Assembly (NCBI GenBank): GCA_963804865.1
Contig: CAWDSH010000042.1
Location: forward strand, 372,001 to 436,000
Reading direction: 5' to 3'
DNA from: CAVVEQ01 sp963804865
Lineage (GTDB): Bacteria > Chloroflexota > Anaerolineae > Anaerolineales > Anaerolineaceae
Length of the DNA stretch: 64,000 nt
The notes beneath the pieces are model-generated. The model did no database searches and was not told the origin of the DNA. It saw only the letters and a program-made list of their open reading frames with translations. Position numbers and translations under genes: made by a program. Positions 30,879 through 39,935 of this stretch are shown piece after piece; the stretch's first letter is position 1; each line of letters begins with the position of its first letter.

Positions 30879-32362
30879 AGCAATCGCCGGGGAAGCAGGT
30901 TCTTAATTCGATCTCTTTGAACTCGCCCGCAACCGAGATGCCTGCTGCGGGTATCCCGGATAACGATTACTTTGCCAATGAGTGATTCTTTGGGCTGGTA
31001 TGGATGAATATCATTGCCCTGCAGCCAGCTTGGCAGTGTTTCTTCCGGGAGGGTGAGGTATCCATTCATAAAGCTGCGCCCGAAACGGGATGCGAAATCG
31101 TGGGAAGGTTCGAATCCGGTCCCGTTGAGCTCCCCGATCACCAGCCCGAGGTATCTCACTGGTAATTCGGAGAATTCCTGGATAAAAAGCTCCGGGAGAG
31201 CCAGCACCCTGCTGCTGTGCTGCCAGAGCACCAGCTTTTGCTTTTCGAGCCAGGCATCCAATTCAAACCCGTAATCATCCAGGATCCAGGCACTCACTTT
31301 TTTCCTCGAATGTGCTTCAACTGGCGTAAAGCCGGTGTGTGCAAGGGACCGGGCGGGAGGATCCTGTTTCTTCAAAGGCAGTACACCAAGCTTGATGATC
31401 TTCGCCGCAAAGAATCCCGCGGTGTGGAAAATGTGCGGCCAGAGCCGGGCAGCGTGTTTTACTTGCGCATCGAAGCGCGAAATCTCGTCCTGCTCGAGCC
31501 CGGGAGCCGGGCGGGTCAGGCGGGAGCGGATTTCCTGGATCTCAAATGTGCCGGGATGCTCCTTCAGCAGGCTATCCAGAACGCCTTCATTCTCCTCGGG
31601 GGCGAGGGTGCAGGTGGAATAAACCACCTGTCCACCGGGCTTTGCCGCCTGGAGGGCACTGCGCAGGAGATTCCCCTGGCGCCTGGCTAGCCCGGCGCGT
31701 TCCTTGATGGTGATCGGGCGCAGGGGATGCGCTTCCGTGGCTCTCAGCCCGTCCATGCTGCAGGGGGCATCCAGCAGGACCGCATCGAAGGTTTCCGGGA
31801 ACCAGCTCCCAAACCGCTCCCCTGGGAAGCAGGTGATGGCGCAGCTGGCCGTACTCCAGGTTTGCAGCACGATGCGCAGCGCTGTCAGGCGATCCTGGCT
31901 GGAATCATTGGCGATCACCGTGCCGCGGTCCATCGCGCGATCAACCAGGTGAGTGGTCTTGCCACCGGGGGAGGCAGCCAGGTCGAGAACCAGCGGCTCT
32001 TTTAAGTGAGAAAAATCAAATAACTCGGCCGGGAGCATCGAAGCAGCATCCTGGATGTAATAATTCCCCAGGCGGTGCTCGATGGTTTGGCTTGGGGGTG
32101 TAACCGCATGCAAAACGCGGTAGCCCTGGCTGCAAAATGGGACTGCTTCCAGCTCCCAGCCGTACCGCTGGATGCAATCTTCAAGATCCTGGTGGCTGGT
32201 CTTGAGGGAATTCAACCGGATGGCAGAGACCAGCGGTTGCTTGAGTTCTTCCAGCAGGATGGCGAATTCCTCCGCCGGTAAGAGCTCAGCGTAACGTTTT
32301 AATGAAGATTCCAGTGGTGAGACGGATTCGCTAGACTTAATACGATGTTTCTTGCGGGTCAT
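30875..32362 (-). CDS. rsmF: RsmB/RsmF-type 16S rRNA m5C methyltransferase
   Basis: A NOL1/NOP2/Sun-family RNA cytosine-C5 methyltransferase with a C-terminal PUA-like extension, 495 residues. YIQDAASMLPAEL, the SAM motif LDLAASPGGKTTHL, VLLDAPCSMDG (motif IV Pro-Cys) and VYSTCTLAPEENE (motif VI with catalytic Cys) are all present. RsmF methylates C1407, next to the 1405 target of the neighbouring enzymes; assignment to RsmF rather than RsmB rests on the length and PUA tail. It is the last gene of a four-gene operon, and its start overlaps the previous stop (ATGA). Confidence 0.88.
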   Translation of the reverse strand: MTRKKHRIKSSESVSPLESSLKRYAELLPAEEFAILLEELKQPLVSAIRLNSLKTSHQDLEDCIQRYGWELEAVPFCSQGYRVLHAVTPPSQTIEHRLGNYYIQDAASMLPAELFDFSHLKEPLVLDLAASPGGKTTHLVDRAMDRGTVIANDSSQDRLTALRIVLQTWSTASCAITCFPGERFGSWFPETFDAVLLDAPCSMDGLRATEAHPLRPITIKERAGLARRQGNLLRSALQAAKPGGQVVYSTCTLAPEENEGVLDSLLKEHPGTFEIQEIRSRLTRPAPGLEQDEISRFDAQVKHAARLWPHIFHTAGFFAAKIIKLGVLPLKKQDPPARSLAHTGFTPVEAHSRKKVSAWILDDYGFELDAWLEKQKLVLWQHSSRVLALPELFIQEFSELPVRYLGLVIGELNGTGFEPSHDFASRFGRSFMNGYLTLPEETLPSWLQGNDIHPYQPKESLIGKVIVIRDTRSRHLGCGRVQRDRIKNLLPRRLL

Positions 32363-33187
32363 GCGGTCCCCTTATCGATGCAGAAAACGATCTCATTGGT
32401 GAACATGATCTCATGGATGGTCCAGGATTGCCCGCTGCAGGTTTGCTCCACCAGGCGGCGATGTTTACCGAGAAGATCGTGTTTACCACTCAGGCTGCTG
32501 GTGGGCAGCGAAACGAGTAACCAGCGGACCTGCAGCGCTTGCCATAACGCGCGGTTGCATCCACGTTGCCGCTGTTCCAGGCGATGCGCTTCCTTAAAAA
32601 GAAAAGCAACATCTGCATCGAATATCGGGGGATTAATGAGGATATCCTGGTGCGCTGCCAGCGGTGCCAATCCCTCGAGGTTGAAAAAGTGGTTGATCAG
32701 CTCGATGCGTGGCAGGTTAAGATCGTAAGCGTGATAACTGACCGAATTTGGCAGTCCCATCCAGGGAAATGCGAAAGGATTCAAGCCGCACGCCAGATCG
32801 AGGATCGATTGTGGCTTGCCGGTCACAGGAGAATATCTGCGAATAGAAAGTCTCCATGATACCCAGCCGTTCCCGGGTGGAAGCGTGCGATTCTAGGATC
32901 CTTGTGCAAACGCTTTTTATCTCGTTTTCATCGCCTTCCTTGAATGCTGCATCAAGGTCAACCGCGGCTTCTTCGAAATTTGCATCCCCCAGGTAAGGGG
33001 CGACGATATTATGCAGTTTTTGCCGAACCGATTTGAGCGCCTCGCGGGGTGCATTGCCATTAAGAAGGGCTTGCCGGTAGAGACTCTCCGCCGTTTCCCC
33101 CGGGATGGCCAGGTCGCGGTATTTGCGTGAATCCAGGATCGCCTGAAGCTGTTCCTTTTCAGATTCAGAAAGCGGTTGATCGATCAT
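32359..33187 (-). CDS. 16S rRNA m7G1405 methyltransferase-like protein, copy 2 (one frame break)
   Basis: A paralogue of the gene just upstream. The helical N-terminal domain (SRKYRDLAIPGETAESLYRQ, ESHASTRERLGIM) is followed by the SAM domain in a second frame: ILDLACGLNPFAFPWMGLP, INPPIFDADVAFLFKEAHRLEQ, and LLVSLPTSSLSGKHDLL. The frame changes near 32810. HASTRERL and DLACG.NP are the FmrO/Rmt signatures of 16S G1405-N7 methyltransferases. Residues differ from copy 1 around the SAM and catalytic loops, so the target may have shifted. The start overlaps the copy 1 stop (ATGA). Confidence 0.8.
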
Positions 33188-34002
33188 GCGCTGTTATCAC
33201 GGGTGAGCAGGAACGCCAGCTCGGAATAAAATTCGAAGCGCTGCAATGATCCAGGCCAGCTGGCGGTCAAATCCAGGAAATGCTTCTCATAATTATCGCG
33301 CATCCCCTTGCCCTTGCCCCCCAGGCTTGCCACCGGGAACGAAACGAGGATGTGTTTGGCATTGATTTCACGCAACAGCTTTTGTGGAAGATTTTTATCC
33401 AGCTGTTCCAGGCAGGGGATGATTTTTAGCATCAACGCCAGGTCAAATTCACCCGGAGGGGTTTCCTCGGAAAGATCGCAGATCTCGGCATTCCCCTGGA
33501 TGCGGAAGTGATCGAAATAACAATCGAGGAAGCCGTTCATATCCTCGTAAATATCGCAAGCCTGGTAACTGAAGCCTGGCTCAAGCGGCATCCAGGGAAG
33601 CGCCAGTGGATTGAATCCACACGCCAGGTCCACCACCGAACGGATCGGCTGAATGGGTGCCAGGATTTCCTGGAAAAAGGTTGTCATGATCGCAAGCCGT
33701 TCACGGGTGGATGCGTGCAGCTCCATCGTTTTCAAGCACCAGGCTTGCGCAGCAGGATCACTGAGATCCCGGGGCAGGGCATCCAGCTCCGTGAACAATC
33801 GTCCGTAGGGGATGGGTTTTTCTTGAAAGGACGCGGCGATCTGGTGCAGCTTGGCTCGCGTATGCTTGATGGCTTCCTTGTAACTGCCGCGCTTTTCCAA
33901 TTCGTTTTTGCCGATCTTGCGGATGAGCTCGCAGCAGATGCGCGCATATTTTGAATTGCTGCACACATCGGATACCAGCTGGTCGAGGTTTCCCTGTGCC
34001 AT
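33184..34002 (-). CDS. 16S rRNA (guanine1405-N7)-methyltransferase-like protein, copy 1 (FmrO/Rmt family)
   Basis: A 272-residue member of the family that includes ArmA, RmtA-H and the producers' FmrO/Sgm enzymes, which block 4,6-disubstituted aminoglycosides. The order is an N-terminal helical domain (YARICCELIRKIGKNE), MELHASTRERLAIM, SAM motif VVDLACGFNPLALPWM, DLALMLKIIPCLEQLD, and LVSFPVASLGGKGKGM with DNYEKHF. All match known enzymes. Whether it confers resistance or serves a housekeeping role is unknown. Its start overlaps the stop of the TGT-like gene (TAATG). Intact. Confidence 0.9.
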   Translation of the reverse strand: MAQGNLDQLVSDVCSNSKYARICCELIRKIGKNELEKRGSYKEAIKHTRAKLHQIAASFQEKPIPYGRLFTELDALPRDLSDPAAQAWCLKTMELHASTRERLAIMTTFFQEILAPIQPIRSVVDLACGFNPLALPWMPLEPGFSYQACDIYEDMNGFLDCYFDHFRIQGNAEICDLSEETPPGEFDLALMLKIIPCLEQLDKNLPQKLLREINAKHILVSFPVASLGGKGKGMRDNYEKHFLDLTASWPGSLQRFEFYSELAFLLTRDNSA

Positions 34003-35109
34003 TAAAGCCTCAATCTCTTCATCCGTTCGGTCAATTGGGTCATGAACCGCAGGTTATGCATCGTAGCCAGGCGGAAATAGAGATGATCGCCCAGCTTGTA
34101 AAGGTGGTGAAGGTAACCCAGGGAGTATTTTACGCACGTGGGGCAGTCGCAGTAAGAAGAGATCGGCTTATCCGTTTTGATGTGTTTTTCATCTTCAATG
34201 TACAAATATTCAAGCCAGGTCCCATTTAATCCACCGCCCTCTTCGCTGCCATCATTCGTGAAACGGTACAGGCGCGAATGGCGCGCGTCACGGGTGGGCA
34301 TGGCGCTGTCAAACAGGTCATAGCCCAACCGGTGACAGGCGAGCACATTCTCGGGGTGACCCACGCCAAGCGCATGCATCGGGTATTCTGCCGGGATGAG
34401 GGACCGTGTGTATGACAGAATGTCGGCAAGCAAATTCCCTTTCCCGTCCAACGGCCAGCCGCCAAAGCCGTATCCATCGAATCCGATTTCGAGCAGGGCT
34501 TCCGCGCACTCCCTGCGCAGTGATTCGATTCCGCCACCCTGGATGACGGCAAATATCAGAGGTCTCTGGGCAGAACCGTACTTCTTTTGTTCGAGAAGGC
34601 GGGTGTATTCCTTTTTACATCGTTTTGCCCAGGCGATGGTGCGCCGGACCGATGTTTTTTGTTCAGCCAGGCCTGCGTCCACGTGCGTGCAGTCATCCAG
34701 GCAGATGACGATATCCGCATCGTAGCCGATCTGCAGCTGGATCGTTTTTTCGGGAGTCAGCTGGAATTTCCGCGTGCTCCCCTGCGGCTTGAAATGGATC
34801 CCGCGATCGCTCAGGTTGCCGTTCTGCGGATTTTGATGGATCAACGAATAAGCCTGGAATCCACCCGAGTCCGTGACGATGGGTCCATCCCAGCCGCTCA
34901 TACGGTGCAATCCACCCAGGGATTGGATCGTGGAGCTGCCCGGTTTTTGCATCAGGTGGAACGTGTTCATCACCACTGCTTCCACACCGCAGCTCGGATA
35001 GATCCTTGGCATCCACGGAGCGCACAACGCCAAAAGTGGCATCCGGGAGGAAGACCGGCAGTGGTAGTTCACAGGTGCGAAGAGTCAGTTTTCGAGAATA
35101 CTTTTTCAT
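34002..35109 (-). CDS. tRNA-guanine transglycosylase-like protein (one frame break)
   Basis: A TIM-barrel base-exchange enzyme of the TGT family, about 369 residues if a frame change near 35000 is bridged (start MKKYSRKLTLRTCELPLPVF). Catalytic elements are VTDSGGFQAYS, GVGHPENVL, and DLFDSAMPTRDARHSR; zinc ligands are CDCPTC and a nearby HH. The loop that is GGLAVGE in standard TGT reads GFGGWPLDGKG, so base recognition may differ. It heads the operon with two Rmt-like methyltransferases and RsmF. It could insert queuine, preQ0/preQ1 or another deazaguanine; the substrate RNA is not known. Confidence 0.82.
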
Positions 35110-35216
35110 AACAAATCTGTTAATTCGATTTGATGCTTTTTGGATTATCATGCAATCAGAAGGAACACGCAAGCTTAACAGCGGTTTATGTAATTCATTC
35201 AGAACGGAGTCGGAAT

Positions 35217-35756
35217 ATGATGACAGATCCAGCACGTTTCGTGGGACGGGCGTTTTTTGCCGGATGCGCGGGAGCGATCGGCGCCAGCCTGGCCATGGTG
35301 GTGATGTTCGTTTTGGTCCTTGTTTTCGCCAGTAATGTTCTGGGAGTGGCTTTTATTCAAAGTCTGCCAGAACCTCTGCAATTCATTCCAGTTTATTTTC
35401 ATCTTGGCGGCACCACTGCTCTCATGCCCAGTGGTGAGGTCCCCACCATGGAAATATTCATGACTCTGGGCGATAACCCGGACTTGCAGCATCTCACTTC
35501 GATTTCCACCGGATCCTCTACCAGTGTTGTGTTCTGGGCGAGGGCACCCAGGGATATCAAGGCCAATTTCCAGTTATGGATGACCTTCCCTGATGGGCAC
35601 AAGGTGAGATTTGGCGATCAATTCTTTTCCGATGGTCGCGGTGAAGCCATCAACCTGGGGAGCTTTCAAACGCCAGCAGTCTCAGGGACATTCAATCTGG
35701 AAGCCTGGATCGAGGGAATCCCGGTAGGTGGATTCGCATTTCAAGTGACCGAATAA
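35217..35756 (+). CDS. Membrane-anchored extracytoplasmic protein, unknown
   Basis: 179 residues with one N-terminal hydrophobic segment (ASLAMVVMFVLVLVFASNVLGV) and an all-beta-like soluble domain (TMEIFMTLGDNPDLQHL, FQLWMTFPDGHKVRFGD, GTFNLEAWIEG). I do not recognise the family. The start ATG 35217 has GGAGTCGG upstream. It is followed by a terminator and is a single-gene unit. Confidence 0.6.
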   Translation: MMTDPARFVGRAFFAGCAGAIGASLAMVVMFVLVLVFASNVLGVAFIQSLPEPLQFIPVYFHLGGTTALMPSGEVPTMEIFMTLGDNPDLQHLTSISTGSSTSVVFWARAPRDIKANFQLWMTFPDGHKVRFGDQFFSDGRGEAINLGSFQTPAVSGTFNLEAWIEGIPVGGFAFQVTE

Positions 35757-35776
35757 CGCACCATTGTATTAATTTC

Positions 35777-35803
35777 AAACCACCGGACATCCGGTGGTTT
35801 TTG
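35777..35803 (+). terminator. Rho-independent terminator
   Basis: AAACCACCGGACATCCGGTGGTTTTTG: perfect stem followed by T-run, ending the gene at 35217-35756. Confidence 0.9.
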
Positions 35804-35807
35804 TTTC

Positions 35808-35844
35808 TTGACAATAAGAACAAAAGTTCTATAATGGTAATATG
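35808..35844 (+). promoter_or_regulatory. Leaderless promoter of the radical SAM gene
   Basis: TTGACA (35808-35813), 16-nt spacer, TATAAT (35830-35835), then six bases and the ATG at 35842. Transcription would start at or next to the A of the ATG, and there is no ribosome-binding site. Confidence 0.75.
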
Positions 35845-36996
35845 GAACAGATCGATAAGCTGCGCATTCTCAGCGGCGATATGGACATTGAACCGGGCGA
35901 GGAGCACGAAGGTGGCTGCCAGGCAGGGCGCAAGGTCGATGGCGTGGTCGTTTATCCGGCCAAGATGCCCGGCGGGAAGCGGATACGTCTTTTAAAGACG
36001 CTGCTCACCTCGGTATGCGAGCGTGACTGCTATTACTGCGCGTTTCGTGCCAGCCGGGATATACCCCGCTTGACGTTCCAGCCCGAGGAATTTGCCAGGT
36101 TGTTCATGAATATGCACGCTGGCGGGATCCTGGATGGGTTGTTCATCAGCTCTGGCTCCGCGGGTGGAGGCATCCGCACCCAGGATCGCTTGATTGACGT
36201 TGCGGAGATTTTGCGATTCAAATTAAATTTTCAAGGTTATATCCATCTCAAGGTCATGCCCGGCGCGGAAAAATCGCAGGTTGAGCGTGCCATGCAGCTC
36301 GCCAACCGCGTTTCCATCAACCTGGAAGGTCCCAATGAGCAGCGATTGCGCGTACTCACCCCCAGCAAGGTTTTCTCGAATGAATTACTGCAGCCTTTGA
36401 AATGGATCCAGGATATCCGCGACTCCCAACCCGCGTGGCTGGGATGGAATCATCGTTGGCCGTCTTCCACCACCCAGTTCGTTGTTGGGGGCGCCGGCGA
36501 ATCCGATGTTGAGCTGCTTCATACCACCGATTATCTCTACCGTAAGCTGCATCTCCAGCGCGCCTATTACTCAGCCTTCAAACCCCAACCGGGTACGCCA
36601 CTTTCGCATCACCCGGCTGCCTCCCTACAACGCCAGCATCGCCTGTATCAGGCTTCATTTCTGCTTCGTGATTACGGATTTTCACTGGAGGAATTGTGTT
36701 TTCAGCAGGACGGCAATCTCAGTCTTCATCGCGATCCAAAATTCGCCTGGGCGGAGCAGAACCTTGCGCATCATCCACTCGATCTGAATTCTGCCACCAG
36801 GGAAGAGCTGCTGCGTGTCCCCGGCATTGGTCCCCTTGGAATGCAGCGCATCCTGGCCGCCCGCCGCGAGCATCGCCTGACCTCGATCTCAGAGCTGACA
36901 GCCATGGGAATCCGAAGCAGCACGGGCGGCCCCCTTCATCCTCCTGAATGGCAGGCGTCCGGCTGTCCAGCTGGCTTTATGCTGAAATTGCTTTAA
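35842..36996 (+). CDS. Radical SAM protein of the putative DNA modification/repair type
   Basis: A 384-residue radical SAM protein with a C-terminal helix-hairpin-helix. The cluster motif is CERDCYYC (residues ~55-62), followed by FRASRDIPR, SSGSAGGG, and LEGPNEQRL. The C-terminus LDLNSATREELLRVPGIGP and MQRILAARREH is a DNA-binding HhH. This matches the family annotated as 'putative DNA modification/repair radical SAM protein', often paired elsewhere with a DUF4130 protein; no partner is seen here. The reaction is unknown. Strong promoter without leader. Confidence 0.85.
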   Translation: MEQIDKLRILSGDMDIEPGEEHEGGCQAGRKVDGVVVYPAKMPGGKRIRLLKTLLTSVCERDCYYCAFRASRDIPRLTFQPEEFARLFMNMHAGGILDGLFISSGSAGGGIRTQDRLIDVAEILRFKLNFQGYIHLKVMPGAEKSQVERAMQLANRVSINLEGPNEQRLRVLTPSKVFSNELLQPLKWIQDIRDSQPAWLGWNHRWPSSTTQFVVGGAGESDVELLHTTDYLYRKLHLQRAYYSAFKPQPGTPLSHHPAASLQRQHRLYQASFLLRDYGFSLEELCFQQDGNLSLHRDPKFAWAEQNLAHHPLDLNSATREELLRVPGIGPLGMQRILAARREHRLTSISELTAMGIRSSTGGPLHPPEWQASGCPAGFMLKLL

Positions 36997-37952
36997 GGTG
37001 AACAGGTCATACTGAAGCTGGCACCCGGCTGGAAGAGCTGGTGGTTGGGACTATCAATATAGATCCGTGCGTTGCCGGTCATGCTGGAATTGACTACCCA
37101 GGAAGTGGACACGTTCTTCGTCTCCGGTCCGGTGAATTCCAGCGAACTTAATGCGCTTTGCGTTCCATCGCTGAACACCCAGTAATAAGTCACCCTCCCG
37201 AGCGCTGAGGTGGTGATTTTTCCTTTGAATGTGAAGGAGTGACCTGGCGGGCAGGCACCCGAGAACGAAGTCTCTTCCGCCGAGACTTTTACCGAGGTCA
37301 CCCTGAAGCCGGTCGGCTCAACAATGATGCGTGTATAGAAGGGGATGTTCTGATCTCCAACGCCAAATAAATCACCCTTGGGAGATTTGAAACGCCAGCT
37401 GCTCTGGTACGTGCCGGGTTCTTCCGGCGCTTTCATCGCCAGCGAGATGTTGGTCATCTCCCCGCTGGGCACAGCCTTGTCCAGGTAATATTCCTTGGCT
37501 TTTGACATGAGCGTCCCGTTATCGAAAAAGATCAGCATGTCGGTGTCCCAATTGCAATAGCCTGTGTTCCATATTCTCCAGGTCTTGATGAAATCCATGC
37601 CTGGCGGTATTTTGGTATCGTCCGGGATGCTGATATCCGCGATGAATTTCGCCTGGTAGCAGGGTATGGTTGTCGCGGAGGGGATCGGCGGGTTCGTACT
37701 GGTGGGCGGGGGGGTTCCGGTTGGAATGACGGTCGATGATGGCAGCAGTGTGGGGGTATCAGCAAACGGTGAAGTTGGCGCGAGGGTATTCACCGTGCGT
37801 TCATCCGTTGGCACTTGTGCGGTCAGTGTCAATGCACGGTTGGTCTCCTGGACGGTTGGATTTGAGAAGGGCAGACTGCAGCCGCTGATCATCCAACCAG
37901 CCAGCAGGATCAAGGAGGGAATCACTCGAAATATTCGTTTGGGTGTGTTCAA
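36993..37952 (-). CDS. Lipoprotein with NBR1-Ig-like domain, copy 1
   Basis: Lipoprotein signal with lipobox near MISGCSLPF, Thr/Pro-rich linker, then an Ig-like domain of the NBR1 type (ADISIPDDTKIPPGMDFIKT, WRIWNTGYCNWDTDM), and a second beta domain ending MTCSP. Such domains recognise or scaffold at the cell surface in Chloroflexota and actinomycetes; the role is unknown. No ATG fits: TTG 37952 is used, with GGAG 8 nt upstream. It ends inside the stop of the convergent radical SAM gene. A tandem paralogue lies upstream. Confidence 0.75.
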   Translation of the reverse strand: MNTPKRIFRVIPSLILLAGWMISGCSLPFSNPTVQETNRALTLTAQVPTDERTVNTLAPTSPFADTPTLLPSSTVIPTGTPPPTSTNPPIPSATTIPCYQAKFIADISIPDDTKIPPGMDFIKTWRIWNTGYCNWDTDMLIFFDNGTLMSKAKEYYLDKAVPSGEMTNISLAMKAPEEPGTYQSSWRFKSPKGDLFGVGDQNIPFYTRIIVEPTGFRVTSVKVSAEETSFSGACPPGHSFTFKGKITTSALGRVTYYWVFSDGTQSALSSLEFTGPETKNVSTSWVVNSSMTGNARIYIDSPNHQLFQPGASFSMTCSP

Positions 37953-37983
37953 TTTCGCATCTCCTTTCCCATTTTATACCACA

Positions 37984-38020
37984 TAAAAACATGACCCTGG
38001 ATGTATCCTTTCCAGGGTCA
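37984..38020 (-). terminator. Rho-independent terminator
   Basis: TGACCCTGGAAAGG..CCAGGGTCA stem on the minus strand with a T-rich tail (ATGTTTTTA), downstream of the gene at 38045-38981. Confidence 0.75.
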
Positions 38021-38044
38021 TCTTAATTTTATTCTCGCGATTTA

Positions 38045-38981
38045 TTATGGTGTGCAGGTAAGATGGAAATCGTATTTATCGAAATATTGGTGATTGGGAT
38101 CGTCGATGTAAATTCTTGCCCAATGATCGCCTTCCACGTCCGTGCTGTAGTTGTAACTGAAATCCTTTGTCCCCGCTCCTGTATAGGTATAAGATTTCAC
38201 CGCGGACGTCGTTCCGTCATCGAATTCCCAAATGAAGGTCATATTCCCGGGTGCGCTCGATTTGATATGCGCCATGAGATGGAATTCAAGCGGTGACGCG
38301 CAGTCCGCTTCGATATTCGAATGCTCGAATTCGATGCTCGCATTCAGGATGGCAAAGGCTGTCGATTCCACGATGATCTTGACGTAGAACGCCGCGTTGC
38401 CGGCTCCCAATCCAAACTTTTGCCCGGAGGCGTTCTGGAGTTTCCAGTTGCCCTGGAAAGTACCCGAAGATGTTGGGGCTTTCAGATCCACGGCGATATC
38501 GATGGATTGTCCCGGTCGCCACGCTGGTTGGCAGGGAAAAGGAAGCCGGACCGCTCATGCCATCGCCGCTGTCAAAAACCACCTTGTAAGAAGTCGACCA
38601 GGTGCATGATCCGGTATTGAAGATGCGCCATTTCTTGGTGAAGGTCGCTCCCGGCGCAAATTTTGTGTTATCCGGGATGGTGAGATCCGCGCCCCATCCA
38701 GCCTGGTCGCAGGGTTTCACCGTTGGTGCCGGATAGGGTGTATAGGTCGGGTAGGGGGTGGCAGTGTTTGATATCGTTGGCTGTGCCTGCTCCTGGGTTG
38801 GCGGTACCTGCGTATTGATCGTCATCGGCGTTGGCAGTGCCGCCAGCGTGAGTGCGACTAATGTCTCAACCGTCATCGGCTCTGGTGTGGGCTCCGTTGG
38901 CCCTGAAAAGGGCAGATTGCATGCCGCCAGCAGCAGCGCTGTGATCACGATCAGTATGGGAGCTTTTTTAAGTTTCTTCAT
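38045..38981 (-). CDS. Lipoprotein with NBR1-Ig-like domain, copy 2 (one frame break)
   Basis: Paralogue of the neighbour. Lipobox LLLAACNLPF, Pro/Thr linker, then ADLTIPDNTKFAPGATF, KKWRIFNTGSCTWSTSY, and after a frame change near 38520 LKAPTSSGTFQGNWKLQN and a PKD-like beta domain (FIWEFDDGTTSAVKSYTYTG) ending LTCTP. ATG 38981 follows GGAGAACA. It has its own terminator, so the two copies are separately ended. Confidence 0.72.
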
Positions 38982-39108
38982 CTTGTTCTCCTTTCCCATG
39001 TCTCTAAATAAGTCCATTCAAATCCACAGTCTAGAACAACTATTATACAATTAACGAGTACACTAATTAATTGACTTGTATACATGTGGATTCCGGTTGT
39101 ATCTCTGC

Positions 39109-39137
39109 TTGCCGGATGGGCACGCGAGGGCTATAAT
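39109..39137 (+). promoter_or_regulatory. Promoter of HAD phosphatase gene
   Basis: TTGCCG (39109-39114), 17-nt spacer, TATAAT (39132-39137), 28 nt before the ATG, with AAGGAAGG as ribosome site. Confidence 0.65.
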
Positions 39138-39165
39138 CGAGCAGTGTTTTTTAAGGAAGGTTATT

Positions 39166-39927
39166 ATGGTAATAAAGAACTATTTGATCGATATGGATGG
39201 GGTATTGGTGGCGGGGAAGAATCTTCTTCCTGGCGCGGACCTGTTCATTCAGCGTTTGCATGAGAAAAAACGCAAATTTCTCATCCTCACCAATAATCCG
39301 CTCTACACTCCCGGCGACCTGGCACACCGCCTGCAAACCACCGGCCTGCCAATTGAAAAGGAGCAGATTTTCACCTCGGCCATGGCTACTGCCATGTTTC
39401 TTAAAGCTCAGAATCCGGAAGGGACTGCTTTTGTTATTGGTGAAAGCGGGTTGACCGAAGCCATCCATGACGCGGGTTATGTGATCACATCCTCCGATCC
39501 GGAATATGTGGTGGTGGGTGAAACCAATTCCTACAGCATGGAGCAGGTTACCAAAGCCATTCGTTTGATCCACAAGGGAGCGCATTTTATCGCCACCAAC
39601 CCAGATCCCAGCGGACCTTCTCCATATGGTCTGGTGCCCGCTTGCGGTGCAATGGCGGCGTTGATCGAGAAAGCCAGCGGGTTCTCACCATTTTTTGTTG
39701 GAAAACCAAATCCGATCATGATGCGCCTGGCGTTGAATTACCTGGGCGGTCATTCAGAAGAGACTGCCATGGTGGGTGACCGCATGGATACCGATATCAT
39801 TTCTGGCCTGGAAGCCGGTTTGATCACCATCCTGGTGCTCTCCGGCATCACTCATCGCGAGCAGGTGAGCTCCTACCCGTTCCAACCGAATTTCATTCTC
39901 GACTCGGTTGCGGATATCAACGTGTAA
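39166..39927 (+). CDS. HAD-IIA family phosphatase (NagD-like)
   Basis: A 253-residue haloacid dehalogenase-type phosphatase. Motif I DMDGVLV carries the nucleophile Asp, motif II FLILTNNP, motif III lysine in FFVGKPNP, and motif IV MVGDRMDTDIISG. The cap is of the C2A type, as in NagD and p-nitrophenylphosphatase. Likely substrates are nucleotide or sugar phosphates; not determinable here. Intact. Confidence 0.9.
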   Translation: MVIKNYLIDMDGVLVAGKNLLPGADLFIQRLHEKKRKFLILTNNPLYTPGDLAHRLQTTGLPIEKEQIFTSAMATAMFLKAQNPEGTAFVIGESGLTEAIHDAGYVITSSDPEYVVVGETNSYSMEQVTKAIRLIHKGAHFIATNPDPSGPSPYGLVPACGAMAALIEKASGFSPFFVGKPNPIMMRLALNYLGGHSEETAMVGDRMDTDIISGLEAGLITILVLSGITHREQVSSYPFQPNFILDSVADINV

Positions 39928-39935
39928 GCAGCCCT

